DNA from: Exophiala sp. HKRS030
Lineage: Eukaryota > Ascomycota > Eurotiomycetes > Chaetothyriales > Herpotrichiellaceae
DNA length: 64,000 bases
NCBI GenBank assembly: GCA_023897205.1
Contig: JAHWDD010000007.1
Location: 992,001 to 1,056,000, forward strand
Direction of reading: 5' to 3'
In this document: positions 53,887-64,000 of the stretch, piece by piece
How the letters are laid out: every line of letters begins with the position of its first letter
Numbering within the stretch: the first letter of the stretch is position 1
Notes under the pieces: generated by a model
The model's input: only the letters and a program-made list of their open reading frames with translations
What the model was told of the DNA's origin: nothing
The model's database searches: none
Program-made: the position numbers and the translations under genes

Positions 53887-54612
53887 TTACTCACCAGATG
53901 ATGGTGAATCGACTTGTGGAAACGCACTCCTCGGGTCTTCCACGCGGAACGTGAATGGTGTATGGCAGTGAGGACATCTCTCCTTGTCCAGGGAGCGTCG
54001 ATAGCGGACGTATCGAACAAGGGCCGAGGCAGCTAGCCATCCGTGAATTATCCTAGACGGGACTATCAGCATCACCCAGTACCCAACGTGTCTTGAGCGT
54101 TGCAGCTATCCAGAAGGACATCTCTCTCGTGACGGGAGGACTCACATCGCCACAAGCGCTCCGATGGAAACGTATACCATCATGACGACCGGCTCCCATG
54201 AGTATGAAGAGGCCGCCTCGACAGTGGTAATGATGTACAGGATCAACAAGGCAACAACGATGGAGACATCGAGAGCGAGGATCGAAAGGGAGGGCGCGCG
54301 ATTGCCGTCCCGGAGCATCAGTGCTCCTTGAGTGCGTCTTGCTCTAGTGGCTACCAAGACGATAGGGATGTTCATCAAGAATGAGAAAGAAAGGAACGCG
54401 CCGAGGACGTGGAAGACGGCTTTTCCGGTCGACGCCCCAGAAGCAAACCCAAGGCTCAAGGCCACCGCATCGTTGTAGATGAGCACACAACGGATACGGT
54501 CGTCAAGATTCAGCCTGCTGTAGGTGCTTTGGACGTTGACATTGAGATTCTCTCGGATTCTGGACGCCATCGGGGGGCGGGGAGAGTATTCGTGGTGAGC
54601 TGCCGCTGCCAT
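53887..54612 (-). CDS. Small four-helix membrane protein, unknown
   Basis: Two exons, 54612-54146 and 54052-53887, joined over a 93-bp intron (GTGAGT...TCTAG), give 210 residues. Four hydrophobic segments are visible: CVLIYNDAVALSLGFASGAS, VFHVLGAFLSFSFLMNIPIVLVA, ILALDVSIVVALLILYIIT and PVVMMVYVSIGALVAM running into IIHGWLAASALV. The N-terminus is hydrophilic. A short Cys pair (CPHCHTPF) near the C-terminus could bind metal. No family recognised. It resembles many fungus-specific membrane proteins of unknown role. Splice support and hydrophobic pattern make a real gene likely. Confidence 0.65.
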
Positions 54613-55520
54613 TGCCGCAAAAAAATCAACGAGTTGCGGTGGATGTGAGTAAAAGAAAGTACACGAAGGTCAAGATGCCTGAACAAAGAACTCGTCGAAA
54701 GATTCGAAGCGAACGTTGATTGTTATTATAGGTCGAGCCGTGTGTGGTCGGTCCTCTTATAGCGAAATAGTGTTGCCTGGAGGATGAAATGAACTAGCCT
54801 TCCCCCTTTTGGAGTTGGCCCCAATGCTCCAACACCGTGTTTCAGAAGATGCATAGCCACGTTCAGACAGATGCCATAACGAGTGACGGCAAGGTCTCTC
54901 TTTCTTACTTCGCCCGAGCCGTAAGAAGCGCGATCAAGGGGGAAAGATGTAGAGTGGTCCCCTCCTTTAGTGATGCTGTTGGCCAAAATGCCGGGCCAGC
55001 ATACAAACCTCAAGGCGTGATGTTCCTAACCAGGCGACCAGAAAACTGGAGCTGAACACGAATACGCGGATGTTGCTAAATTCATTCCTTCAAAACCCTG
55101 AGGCATTCGGTCTCTGTGATGCCATTGGTTCTGATCGATGAGAGATCCTCACAACTCGAGGCCGCTCTCCACAAGTCACTACGGCGACACGTCTCTCTTG
55201 TGAAGACTGCAATGGCCGCTCACCTGAACCAGCCATGACTGAAACTGGATATCTTGACCACTTTCAAAGGAGATATGAATGTCATCGACGTCTCATTAGC
55301 CCATACACACATATGAGTACTACATCATACAATGAGTGCCCTGGGAGAGCCGCAATGAAGTCGGCAATACTTCGGCTACTCTACAAGATACAAGTCTTGG
55401 CGCCACCATTCCCACACTGGAAACTTCAACTTCACGTCGATGAACTAGTTGTGCGAGTAGCTATCACTCGCCGGTAAATTTCATGTCATCGTCAATGATT
55501 TCCCAGAATTCTAATGCATA
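54613..55520. other. Intergenic region between divergent genes
   Basis: 908 bp holding promoters of the small membrane protein (-) and DUS3 (+). No coding frame stands out. Confidence 0.5.
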
Positions 55521-57831
55521 ATGACCGACGCCTCTTCAGCCCAAACGCAGGCATCTGCCGATAACATTTCTCACCCTCCCGGTACATCAAACTCTGACTC
55601 GGCTTTCGCGGCCGAAGCCTCTTCAACTTCAGTTAAGCGCAAAGTTGACGATCTAGGCCCGATGGACTCAAAGCTGGATGCCAGGGATGACAAGCGTCGC
55701 AAAGGGACAGCACCAATCAAGGAAGAATATCTCGTCAAGTCAGACGATATTGTCGAACCCAGGCCTCCACAAGACGAGGTCGATGATGATGCTGCAGAGG
55801 CTTTCCACCATAAGGACAGACAAGCTCTCGGTCACAATGGTAAATCCAAACGTCGTGAGAAGAAGACTGGTCAAAATAAGGCTCGAGACTTCGGCAGCTC
55901 AAGAGACCAGGTGGGCCTGTGCACTTCTCGCGCACATCACCCCGAATTCTCCCCGGACGAGTGTAAATTTGGGGACAAGTGCAAGTTCGAACATGACCTG
56001 CGGAGGTACTTGCAGGAACACAAGCGGAAGGATCTGACTACTTTCGACGGTGTGTGTCCAGTATGGCAGACAAAGGGAAGGTGTCCTGTCGGTTGGAAAT
56101 GCCGTTTCGTTGGATCTCATTCGAAAGAGGTTGAACGTGATGACGGACGGCGAGAACTGATCCTGGTCCAGGATGAGACACGAATGGCCGAGTACGCAGC
56201 AACATCAGTAGAGGAAGAAGGACCGGGAGTTGCCAATGCCATCACCCCACAGCAACGATTCGATCTTACCAGGCGAAAGGTTGGGACACCAAAGTCAGAT
56301 CAGTTCTTGAAGTGGCTTGACACTCAAGTTCAAGGGCAGAGACAGCGGTTAGAAGCTGGTCGACCGGATCGATCCCATCGCAATTCTTCTTCTCCTGAAC
56401 CTGATCCCGAACAAGGCGCCGTGAACGGTGACCACAAACTCGATTCACGTGCCACATTCGTCGATCCTCCCTTGCGACCTTCTGAGAAGCGCAGATTGTA
56501 CTTTGGAGCCGAGACACCTGTCCTTGCGCCTCTGACAACGCAGGGAAACCTCCCCTTCCGGCGGTTGTGTACTTCGCTCGGGGCCACGTTCACGTATTCG
56601 GAGATGGCAATGTCGTTGCCCTTGATGCAAGGTCAAAAGTCCGAGTGGGCCCTGATCAAAGCCCACGAATCGGAAGTGCAGCCACCGACATTCTCCCTCA
56701 AGGGTGGAAAGAATATTGTCTACGACTATGATCAGAGCAAAGATCTCTGCTTCGGTGCCCAGATCGCGGCAAACAAGCCATGGCTTGCGATCAAAGCCAC
56801 CGAAATACTGACGACTCTCCTCCCCAAGGGCCTCCGCGTGGTCGATCTCAACGTGGGTTGCCCTATCGACTTGGTCTTCCGAGATGGCGCTGGTTCGGCA
56901 CTCATGGACAGTCCACCAAAACTAGAAAAAATGCTCCGAGGAATGAATCTCGTGTCCGGCGAGACTCCCGTCACGGTCAAGATTCGCACGGGCACAAAGG
57001 ACAAGCATCCCACGGCGCAGAAACTGGTGGAGAGACTTGTCCTGGGTGCCGGCCAGACTGCGGGCGACCCTTGCGGAGTAGCGGCCATCACCCTCCACGG
57101 TAGGACGAGACAGCAAAGATACACCCGCTCGGCAGATTGGGACTACATCTCAGAGACTGCAGCGCTGATCAAGAATCTCAACGAGAAAGCAGACGGCGTG
57201 GCGGACACCATTCACGAACCGGACGAACGAGACATGCCCAACGGCCACAAAGGTTCAAGACACGGCAAGGTGTTCTTCATCGGAAATGGAGACGTTTACT
57301 CTCATGAACATTATTACGACCACATTGAACACGCGAAAGTCGATGGTGTGATGGCCGCCAGAGGAGCTCTCATCAAGCCGTGGCTGTTCGAAGAGATCGC
57401 CTCAGGACAGTACATTGACAAGTCTTCGTCGGAACGACTTTCAATCATCGAGAAGTTCTGTCGTTACGGTCTGGAGGCATGGGGAAGTGACGAGATGGGG
57501 GTAGGACAGACTCGGAGGTTTCTGCTCGAGTGGCTCAGTTTCGCTTGCCGCTACGTCCCCGTCGGTTTGCTTGAATATCTGCCTCCGAACATTCAAGATC
57601 GACCTCCTCGATACAAGGGCAGAGACGAGCTGGAGACGCTCATGGCTAGCGACAACTACTTGGACTGGATCAAACTCAGGTAAGCATCGTCTGACCCGCC
57701 TTTTGTTCTCTCTTTTGGGCACCTCAACTGACGTGAGATGTAGTGAGATGTTTCTAGGTCCTGCCCACAAAGATTTCCAGTTCGTACCCAAGCACAAGTC
57801 TAACGCGTACGAGATGGAAGCGGAAGGATGA
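55521..57831 (+). CDS. DUS3: tRNA-dihydrouridine(47) synthase DUS3
   Basis: Two exons, 55521-57679 and 57744-57831, joined over a 64-bp intron (GTAAGC...TGTAG), give 748 residues. A disordered N-terminus precedes two CCCH-like zinc fingers, [12 protein letters not shown] and [13 protein letters not shown]. The TIM-barrel dihydrouridine synthase domain follows from about residue 325: [52 protein letters not shown] (active-site C447), [21 protein letters not shown] and [10 protein letters not shown]. The enzyme uses NADPH and FMN to reduce U47 in the tRNA variable loop. The short last exon ends the family-typical SEMFLGPA...PKHKSNAYE tail; without it the protein would be cut off. No frameshift. 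Confidence 0.95.
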
Positions 57832-59314
57832 CAAGATAAAATCATAGCGCCAGCGGGCAGCGCGCGCTAAAGGGTACATACAGTAGTCTGATATCGCTTC
57901 TGACCAAAGAACAAAGACGTAACCGAGTCGACATGTAGAGCTGCAATCAAGTTAGTGTAATAGCAATTTGGTCAGATGTTTCCGAATCCAGACGTCATTT
58001 TCATAGCGTTCATCAGTTTCAGATCCCCAGCTAATGCGGGTATCTCAAAGGGGAGAGTGGGCAAAAGCTTCATATCGACAGGTGCATCGTGCTGCGTTCA
58101 CGACGGCTCTCTGACCACCGGCGTGATCAACATCCTTTCCAAAAGCATCGTCAGACATTCTGAGGGAGTGGGACGCAGATGTCAGTGGCTTGCTGGAAGC
58201 TGATAAAGGCACACCTGAACAACGGTGGGAACGGGTTTGGATGATGGAGAAGTCGCAGTTGATCGACGAGGCTTCAATCTACCTGGGGGCTGTGGAACTC
58301 TACCGTTGTGCTATTTTGATAAGCAATTGCCCAATCTAACCCTGGTCCAATTGACAAACGATGACCAGTCAATCACCATCCTGAACATGATCACTTTCGA
58401 TCTCTATTGTTAGATCTCGCTGAGCAATACGGATACTTCGTCCTATATACCCCTTGGCCCTACATAAGGAACGGATTATATCCGTGTTTGTGATCCCCTT
58501 TGGGTCTAGTCAGTCACGTGGCGGGGAGTTCATTCTGGCCAAATTACGGAGTATCCATGGATCTATGACATGACAAGTTTGTCTTGCCCTCGAAGCAGTA
58601 TATTATACTCACTTCTTGTTGAGCTGTAGCCTTGTAGCTCTCCCCGACGTTAGGATATACAGAGACACCAAACTTGAAGACGACGTTCGTCTATTCGTGC
58701 AAACCTCGGCAGGTATTCTCCTGGCGACACCCGTTGATTGTCGCCGAGATCGCTTTGAGTGCCTGCTACTCGTCAGAATTGGCCGTAGGAACAGGCCACT
58801 TCGGGTAATTGCTTCGAATCGCGAAATGAAAGGGCGATACCTGACGGAAGTTGTCTGGGGCCATTTGCCTGTACTATGCTCAAAATGTGACTTGGCAGCT
58901 CTGATATTCAACCCCACGCTCTGAACTGCTCCTGACATCTCACCGTAAGCTCTCCCAGATGTGATCTTAACAGGGTCGCTTATATTCATCGTCAGAGGCT
59001 TGGTTCAGCTGCAAGACAGATTGGTGCAATGGCTCGCTAAGCGAACTGGCCAGACTTCCACCGGTCGGGTCTAACCCTTGGATTTGCCGGACTTAGGATG
59101 CGGCTCTCCATGCCTTTATCAGATAGCCCCCCGGTCAGCCCCTCAGCCTCGCCATAAGGACAAGAATGACTAATGCATCCTTACTAACGCTACTTGGAAT
59201 ACAACGGGTAGCAACATCTTATCCAGGCGGGTACACTATAGCAGGGAACCTGAAGGGCATATAAGAACGCCAGAGGGCATCCCGTCGACTGTCAACTTCA
59301 ACGCCAACGACAAA
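57832..59314. other. Intergenic region
   Basis: 1.48 kb between two plus-strand genes. One TACGGAGTA motif lies at 58545. A 102-codon plus-strand frame at 58616-58924 overlaps a minus-strand one and neither looks coding. Confidence 0.5.
59260..59264 (+). promoter_or_regulatory. TATA-like element
   Basis: TATAA within CATATAAG, about 51 bp upstream of the ATG at 59315, a fitting place for a core promoter. Confidence 0.45.
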
Positions 59315-60598
59315 ATGATCCCACCAACGCAGCTACATTCTTGGATACATCACGACAACCAAGCAGATATCAAGAGTCGTTCTTCACGCAAGAGCCAAGT
59401 ATTCCGTCATGTTGCAGCACATCGAAAACTGGAACGACTGCAACGGACGTGGAAGCTAAGAGCTTCCGCTCTCGACTTGTATCAGACACTTCAAACGCCT
59501 CAAGAACGCCATGCACAAGCAGTCGAGAAGCATGCCACCGCCGAGCTCGGTCCATTGGACACCCTGCCACTACCTGCCACCGAGGAAATTCGGGGCCTAC
59601 TCCAGTTCGACCTAGAATCTATCGTTCCTGCTCTGTCCCGCTGCCCAATCCGCAGGGTCTCTCCTACCGCATATCTACAAGACGATGTGGCGGCGTTTGG
59701 GTATTTAGCGAGGACTGCAGCCATCAAAGCACGCTGTTCAGATCCTAGGGGTTACAATCAAGCGCTCAGCTTGAAGGCTGAAGCCATGCGGCGACTTCGA
59801 GAGAGCCTGCCACAATTGCAAGAGTCGAACAGACTTCCTCGAGCAGTTCTATCTCTGATGTTTGCGGAATCATGGTGCCGCAATTATGAGGCGGCCGATG
59901 TTCACGTCCAATTGCTGTCAGCCATCAACGAACACTACGGCCTGGATCTCAATGATCTCATCAGTGTGCTATACCAGGATGTCCAACGTGCAGCAATGAC
60001 TCTGACGAGAACGCGCTTCCTGATGCACGACAATTCCTGGGCCAGTCTTGAGGGCGAATTCTTTCACTCTCGAGCTCCGACAAAGAGCCTACACGGTGGC
60101 CAAGAATCGCCCCTCGAATGGATCACGACAGAGATGCGCGGAGCGCTTACTGCTTTGGACGCACTTCAGAGAGACGAGACTCCACAGAGCAGTCGAGATG
60201 CCGCAGCAGTCAAGTGCCTCCACGCCCTGGCAACTCTGCTCGACCATTATCACGATATCACAGACCAAGTGGAGAAATACACGGCCCTGGCGGCGGTGTA
60301 TCGAATTCGGCGGGCGGCAGATATGGAACGAGTGACTATTTGTGAAAAGACAATGTTCGACTCCGGGAGAGTCATTATCCCAAGGTTACGTGAGTTGCTA
60401 GTGGCCACTTTTGGAGACCCTCCAGCCCTGCGACTATGGGCGTTGTACGTTGGCACCTTGGCGGAAGACGATTGGTTCGACCAGGAGTTCAACAACCACA
60501 GTAAGAAGATGGGACTGGGCGGTTCCGGAATGATAGAAGGCTTTCTCGCTGGATTTGAACGTCCGGAGCAGAGCCGATCAAATTGGGAAACGGTTTAG
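59315..60598 (+). CDS. Fungal transcription-factor-like protein without a zinc cluster
   Basis: A single exon of 427 residues. A basic N-terminal segment (SRKSQVFRHVAAHRKLERLQRTWKLR) is followed by an all-helical region with LPRAVLSLMFAESWCRNYEAADVHVQLL and ALRLWALYVGTLAEDDWFDQEF. This pattern is common in fungal proteins related to the regulatory half of Zn2Cys6 factors (Fungal_trans_2-like). No CX2C zinc cluster is present, and I found none upstream in frame. It may be a regulator or adaptor of unknown target. A TATA-like element 51 bp upstream supports the start. Family call is tentative. Confidence 0.7.
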   Translation: MIPPTQLHSWIHHDNQADIKSRSSRKSQVFRHVAAHRKLERLQRTWKLRASALDLYQTLQTPQERHAQAVEKHATAELGPLDTLPLPATEEIRGLLQFDLESIVPALSRCPIRRVSPTAYLQDDVAAFGYLARTAAIKARCSDPRGYNQALSLKAEAMRRLRESLPQLQESNRLPRAVLSLMFAESWCRNYEAADVHVQLLSAINEHYGLDLNDLISVLYQDVQRAAMTLTRTRFLMHDNSWASLEGEFFHSRAPTKSLHGGQESPLEWITTEMRGALTALDALQRDETPQSSRDAAAVKCLHALATLLDHYHDITDQVEKYTALAAVYRIRRAADMERVTICEKTMFDSGRVIIPRLRELLVATFGDPPALRLWALYVGTLAEDDWFDQEFNNHSKKMGLGGSGMIEGFLAGFERPEQSRSNWETV

Positions 60599-61117
60599 AT
60601 TGAGGCGATTGGTCGATACCTAAGTTAGTGCTCCCAAGACGAACCCGGGTTTCACGCTGGGGCTACGGAGTAGCGGAGCTGGATACGGAGTATTCTGATA
60701 AGTCATGCAAACCGGGCAACATTGTCTCTGAATACACAGGTCTCCAGGCGAAAGAATGGAGCTCCAATTCCATCACCCTTATCAAATCAGCCTTGCGTCA
60801 CCAGAACCGAATTATATCGTCCTGCCTGACACGCTACAATTCAGCCCTACATTTGCAGCTGCACGAGACTTTTGTTTTGCCGCCTTGGTCTAGTAGCCTC
60901 TTCGTGTTGGAAATCGGGAATGCCTCGGCACCACTGACGCCCGGTTTGCCACGTCTTTCTGGCCACCAACGACCCTCTTAGGTATCAGGCCATTGAACCA
61001 AGATCGAGATTGATTGCAACAAGCGAGTGTCGTAACTTCTTTCGATGCTGGAGGGAACACCAGATCATCACAGCCGAAGAAGAGCGACAATGATGTGACA
61101 AACCTCACTCAGTGCAC
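60599..61117. other. Intergenic region
   Basis: About 520 bp with two TACGGAGTA motifs (60664 and 60684). No convincing coding frame. Confidence 0.5.
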
Positions 61118-62597
61118 ATGTTTGCCGCTGTGACTGGGAGATTACCCCCGAGCGACGCGTCCGGGTTGATGGTGCTCGAGGGGCCTTCTTCCGAAGAATG
61201 GGCCTTGATCAAGGGCATGTTCATCGAGTTGTACGTCCATCAGGGGAGGAAGCTATCCGAGGGGCAAAGGCTATTGGCCGAGCAGTGTGGGTTTCATGCA
61301 ACGCAAGTCGTTCTTATTAGTACCTCGCTTGGGGGCATGGCTAGCTGACACGCGAGGTCCAGGGAGAAGGCATACAAGAGACGGATTGCGCACTGGCAGG
61401 CATTCAAAAACGACAAAGCCACCGATAAGAAGGCAATCTCTGATACTGTCTATCAGGATCTCACAACAATAGGAGTCTCATTGACGGAAATAACTAACAC
61501 GAGGAACTAGAACTAGGCTATGGTGAGGGCTGCGCGAGTAAATGTGCGAGCGCGGGCAGTGCCCTATCTTGGCGCTAAGCCTGATTGGGTAACGACGTCG
61601 AGTGCGTGACACTGTCAAAGAAACCCAAGGAAGCGGCAATTCGTCCCTTCGACTATATGGCAAGCCTGTCAAATGAGATAGAATCAAGCGGTTCAACAAG
61701 ATCCCAGGTCCAAGCAGAAGACGTCGATCAGCGCTGCCTTTCGAGGCGAAAATTGACCTGCAACTGAGACCCGATGTCTTTTCACCTCCCGTCAAAGGGG
61801 ACGAGCGAATTCTTCTGACTCAGTCATATCTAGCCTGGAATGTCTCGAGATGGAAACCTCTTGGCTACGATTGCCACAAGAAGGGACCCCATTGTAGCCC
61901 ACCAGACGGCTTGCCTGCTGCGTTCAACAAATGCTTCTACGACGCCATTCCCCTGCTATTGACAAAACGTACATCAGAAGCATTTGAAAAAATCAACCTC
62001 GCCTGCACTCTGGCGTCGCAATGCCTCCAGGATTATCCCTATTGGGTATTTTTGCGTTTGCTACGACTCTATGCGTACCCTCTTTGGGCACGGTTTGGGG
62101 AAGTTCGAAGCCACATGGTAAGGTATTTGCGACTGTTGGCTTCCCGCACTTTGCCCACGGGCCATTCCTTGAACACCCTGCTCGACGTATGGTCCGAAGC
62201 TGGCATGGAGCCCTACAAAGACAGATTGACTGCCCTTCTCCGACTCACCTCTGACCTTATCGGACCCTCAAGTCGATTGGAAGCTGGAGAGTGGGCCTGG
62301 GTACAAGACGAGATCTGCTCGCTACACTATCAACTGGGAGGCTTCAATGATGCTTTACGGATTGCCGAGTGGCTTGCCGAAGATACAAGAGTTCCCATGG
62401 GTGTTCGAATCCTCTTTTGTGCGGCACTGAACAAGGCCAGAGAAGTCCATAATTCAGGCAACGCGTCATCAATCCAGTGTCGAATTGAGGCTACGAGACA
62501 GCAAGACAATGGAAACAGTCCTGCAGAGACATCTTCGGGGTCAACGCGAGCCAACAGCAGATGGGCACTCTGGGCATTTTGCCGACCTTTCTCGTAA
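61118..62597 (+). pseudogene. Clr5-domain protein gene, apparently broken
   Basis: A Clr5-like domain (PF14420) begins near 61184 with EEWALIKGMFIELYVHQGRKLSE and GFHAT. Its second half lies in another frame from 61361 (EKAYKRRIAHWQAFKNDK). I could find no GT-AG intron that joins the halves in frame without deleting the CGFHAT part. A further frame open from about 61710 to 62597 encodes LLTQSYLAWNVSRW and a helical tail (FNKCFYDAIPLLLTKRTSEAFEKINLACTLASQ) typical of Clr5 proteins. Fragments are in the right order on one strand, so the gene is either a multi-intron gene with unusual splice sites or a decayed copy. I lean to decay. Clr5 factors are fungal DNA-binding regulators (cellulose and nutrient responses). 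Confidence 0.5.
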
Positions 62598-63292
62598 CAC
62601 CCGCTGACATACAAGATGGACTTAGTGAATGAATTATCAATGATCTTTCACTCTCTGCCTCAACACCAACCGCTGAAGCCTCATCATTGTTGTGTCATGG
62701 AAAAAGAGTCGTCTCTCTATGATATGATCTCGCCTATGGAAATTTCCTGGTCCAAACAGAACAGGTGCAACTTGAGTCAGAACATTTCAAGAAATCAAGG
62801 TTGGTGCCCGTGAAATCACCCACAGTGTCTTTGTTCTCTTGTTACTTCTTTGGTTCACTCATCCAACATCATATTCTCTTTGTTGCATTCCGTTCAAAAT
62901 TGTCTTAGTGTTGGTCTTTGTTCTCCGTCGCACAAAGTACAATTACAATGTCTCTTTCCTCGTTAATCCTTGTTCCTTTCAGCCTCGTGACCGTCATTGT
63001 GAGGATGATATCTCGGAGAAGGATATCTTCAGACTCGCGCCATGGACATGCTGGTTTTTCCAAAGTATCTGCGACTTCTGATTTTCATCCCGAGCTCTGT
63101 CTACGACAGGATTGCAAGGTTGACAACCAGAAAAGCAAGGTGAGAAAATGAAGATTTAGTAGGACCACCTACGCCTCAACTCAGCTCTATCTACAGTTGA
63201 GATTACAACACACTTACACGGTAAGCATTTTCTTTCCCATTTTCTGCCCTCATCTTAGAGGTCTTGCCCAGCAAGGGAACAAACCGACGAAG
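62598..63292. other. Intergenic region
   Basis: 695 bp, T/C-rich in parts, with only short frames. Holds the probable promoter and 5' leader of the gene starting at 63293. Confidence 0.45.
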
Positions 63293-64000
63293 ATGCATAT
63301 CCAGAATATCCCACGAGAACACGTCCCGACACTAACCAAAATCCTCCAGTTCCCTCCCGACGTCGACGTCCGCGAGCACGTCAAGTCGTTGGCAGGTCTC
63401 ATCAAGCCCCTACCGTACACCCTACGCACCAGCCGGGTTGAGAGAGTGATCCTTCGACAGCAGGGAAACCTCTGCGGCCTTCACAATTTTTTGGACCATG
63501 AGACAGTGGAGACCGTCCTGAGCAAGATCAAGGTCGAAATCGGTCCTCGCTTGAACAGCCTCGTCAGTCAATGCCAGCTCCTCACTCCCGGGCAACGAAA
63601 GTGCGTCACGGAACTTCAGCGACTGCACGCTCTTTGGACGCCGCGACGAGAATTCGAAATGACATTCATTTGCTGCGCCGACGATATCAAGTGGAAGTAC
63701 GAGGCGTCGCAGTGCGAGGCATGCATCGTGAGTCGGATCGCCGGCGATTTGCAAACCATGCTCAATCTGAGATGTATGGTGAGATCGCGCGCGACGAGCA
63801 AGCACGTTGCGAAGCATGGGCTTCCACGTCTGCAAGTCTGGATCGAGAGTTGGATCCAGCAATTGCACCAATACCTTGCAGCAAAGACCGGGCAGGTTGT
63901 GGACCTGGAACAGGACATTATCGAGGAGAACGAAAAGGCCGCTGTCGCTCTAAAAGTGGCACGAAGCAAGATTCATGAGTTTCGGGTGAAACAGAATGGC
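63293..64000 (+). CDS. Unknown Cys-containing fungal protein, 3' truncated by window edge
   Basis: A frame opens at the ATG at 63293 (MHIQNIPREHVPTL) and stays open to the window end, 236 codons. The segment FEMTFICCADDIKWKYEASQCEACIVSRIAGD holds CC and CxxC-like cysteines. An SRATSKHVAKHGLPRLQVWIESWI stretch and a long charged helix (LEQDIIEENEKAAVALKVARSKIHEF) follow. I recall similar uncharacterised fungal proteins with a WKYE...CxAC core, but no function is assigned. The start has the ATG close to A-rich DNA. Introns later in the gene cannot be judged here. Confidence 0.7.
   Translation, partial: MHIQNIPREHVPTLTKILQFPPDVDVREHVKSLAGLIKPLPYTLRTSRVERVILRQQGNLCGLHNFLDHETVETVLSKIKVEIGPRLNSLVSQCQLLTPGQRKCVTELQRLHALWTPRREFEMTFICCADDIKWKYEASQCEACIVSRIAGDLQTMLNLRCMVRSRATSKHVAKHGLPRLQVWIESWIQQLHQYLAAKTGQVVDLEQDIIEENEKAAVALKVARSKIHEFRVKQNG

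Noticed and set aside
58609..58989. Overlapping 102- and 126-codon frames on opposite strands
   Set aside because: Neither has a recognisable domain, splice context or coding composition.
1..64000. tRNA, rRNA and CRISPR features
   Set aside because: No cloverleaf with matching A and B boxes, no rRNA core sequence and no regularly spaced direct repeats were found by reading; a covariance-model scan would settle tRNA absence.

Overview
This window looks like nuclear DNA of a filamentous ascomycete (Pezizomycotina). The evidence is short GT-AG introns of about 44-125 bp with CTAAC/CTGAC-type branch points, a white collar-2 photoreceptor partner, Zn2Cys6 regulators, a Clr5-type domain and a GH5 exo-beta-1,3-glucanase with a KR processing site. 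The class is probably Eurotiomycetes, possibly Chaetothyriales; that placement is inference. I see no rRNA, convincing tRNA, CRISPR array or intact transposon.

Layout. 0-21 kb: a partial Cys-rich reading frame at the left edge, an unrecognised basic nuclear-type protein (-), an ELL-type Pol II elongation factor (-), a PPP4R2-type phosphatase 4 subunit (+), white collar-2 (-) divergent from RAD50 (+), and a secreted exo-beta-1,3-glucanase (+). 21-24 kb: coatomer delta subunit (-).

24-38 kb is the most interesting block. It holds a nine-exon amino-acid permease (-), a Zn2Cys6 regulator (+), a hotdog-fold thioesterase (-), a single polypeptide joining an enoyl-CoA hydratase to an acyl-CoA ligase (+), a mitochondrial short/branched-chain acyl-CoA dehydrogenase (+) and a second Zn2Cys6 regulator (+). 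The set resembles a compact pathway that imports a substrate, activates it with CoA, dehydrogenates and hydrates it, with local regulators. No substrate can be read from the sequence.

38-58 kb returns to conserved genes: GWT1 inositol acyltransferase (+), choline kinase (-), a NIPA-type Mg transporter (-), an SFP1-type C2H2 factor (-) behind a 4.6-kb gene-poor stretch, a small membrane protein (-) and the tRNA dihydrouridine synthase DUS3 (+). 58-64 kb holds less conserved genes: a transcription-factor-like protein lacking a zinc cluster, a Clr5-domain gene that looks broken, and the start of a Cys-containing unknown protein cut off by the right edge.

Intron models were built by hand from splice signals and frame continuity. 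Unless an entry says otherwise, each spliced model is in frame and divisible by three. The 9-mer TACGGAGTA/TACTCCGTA occurs at least 11 times, always outside genes.
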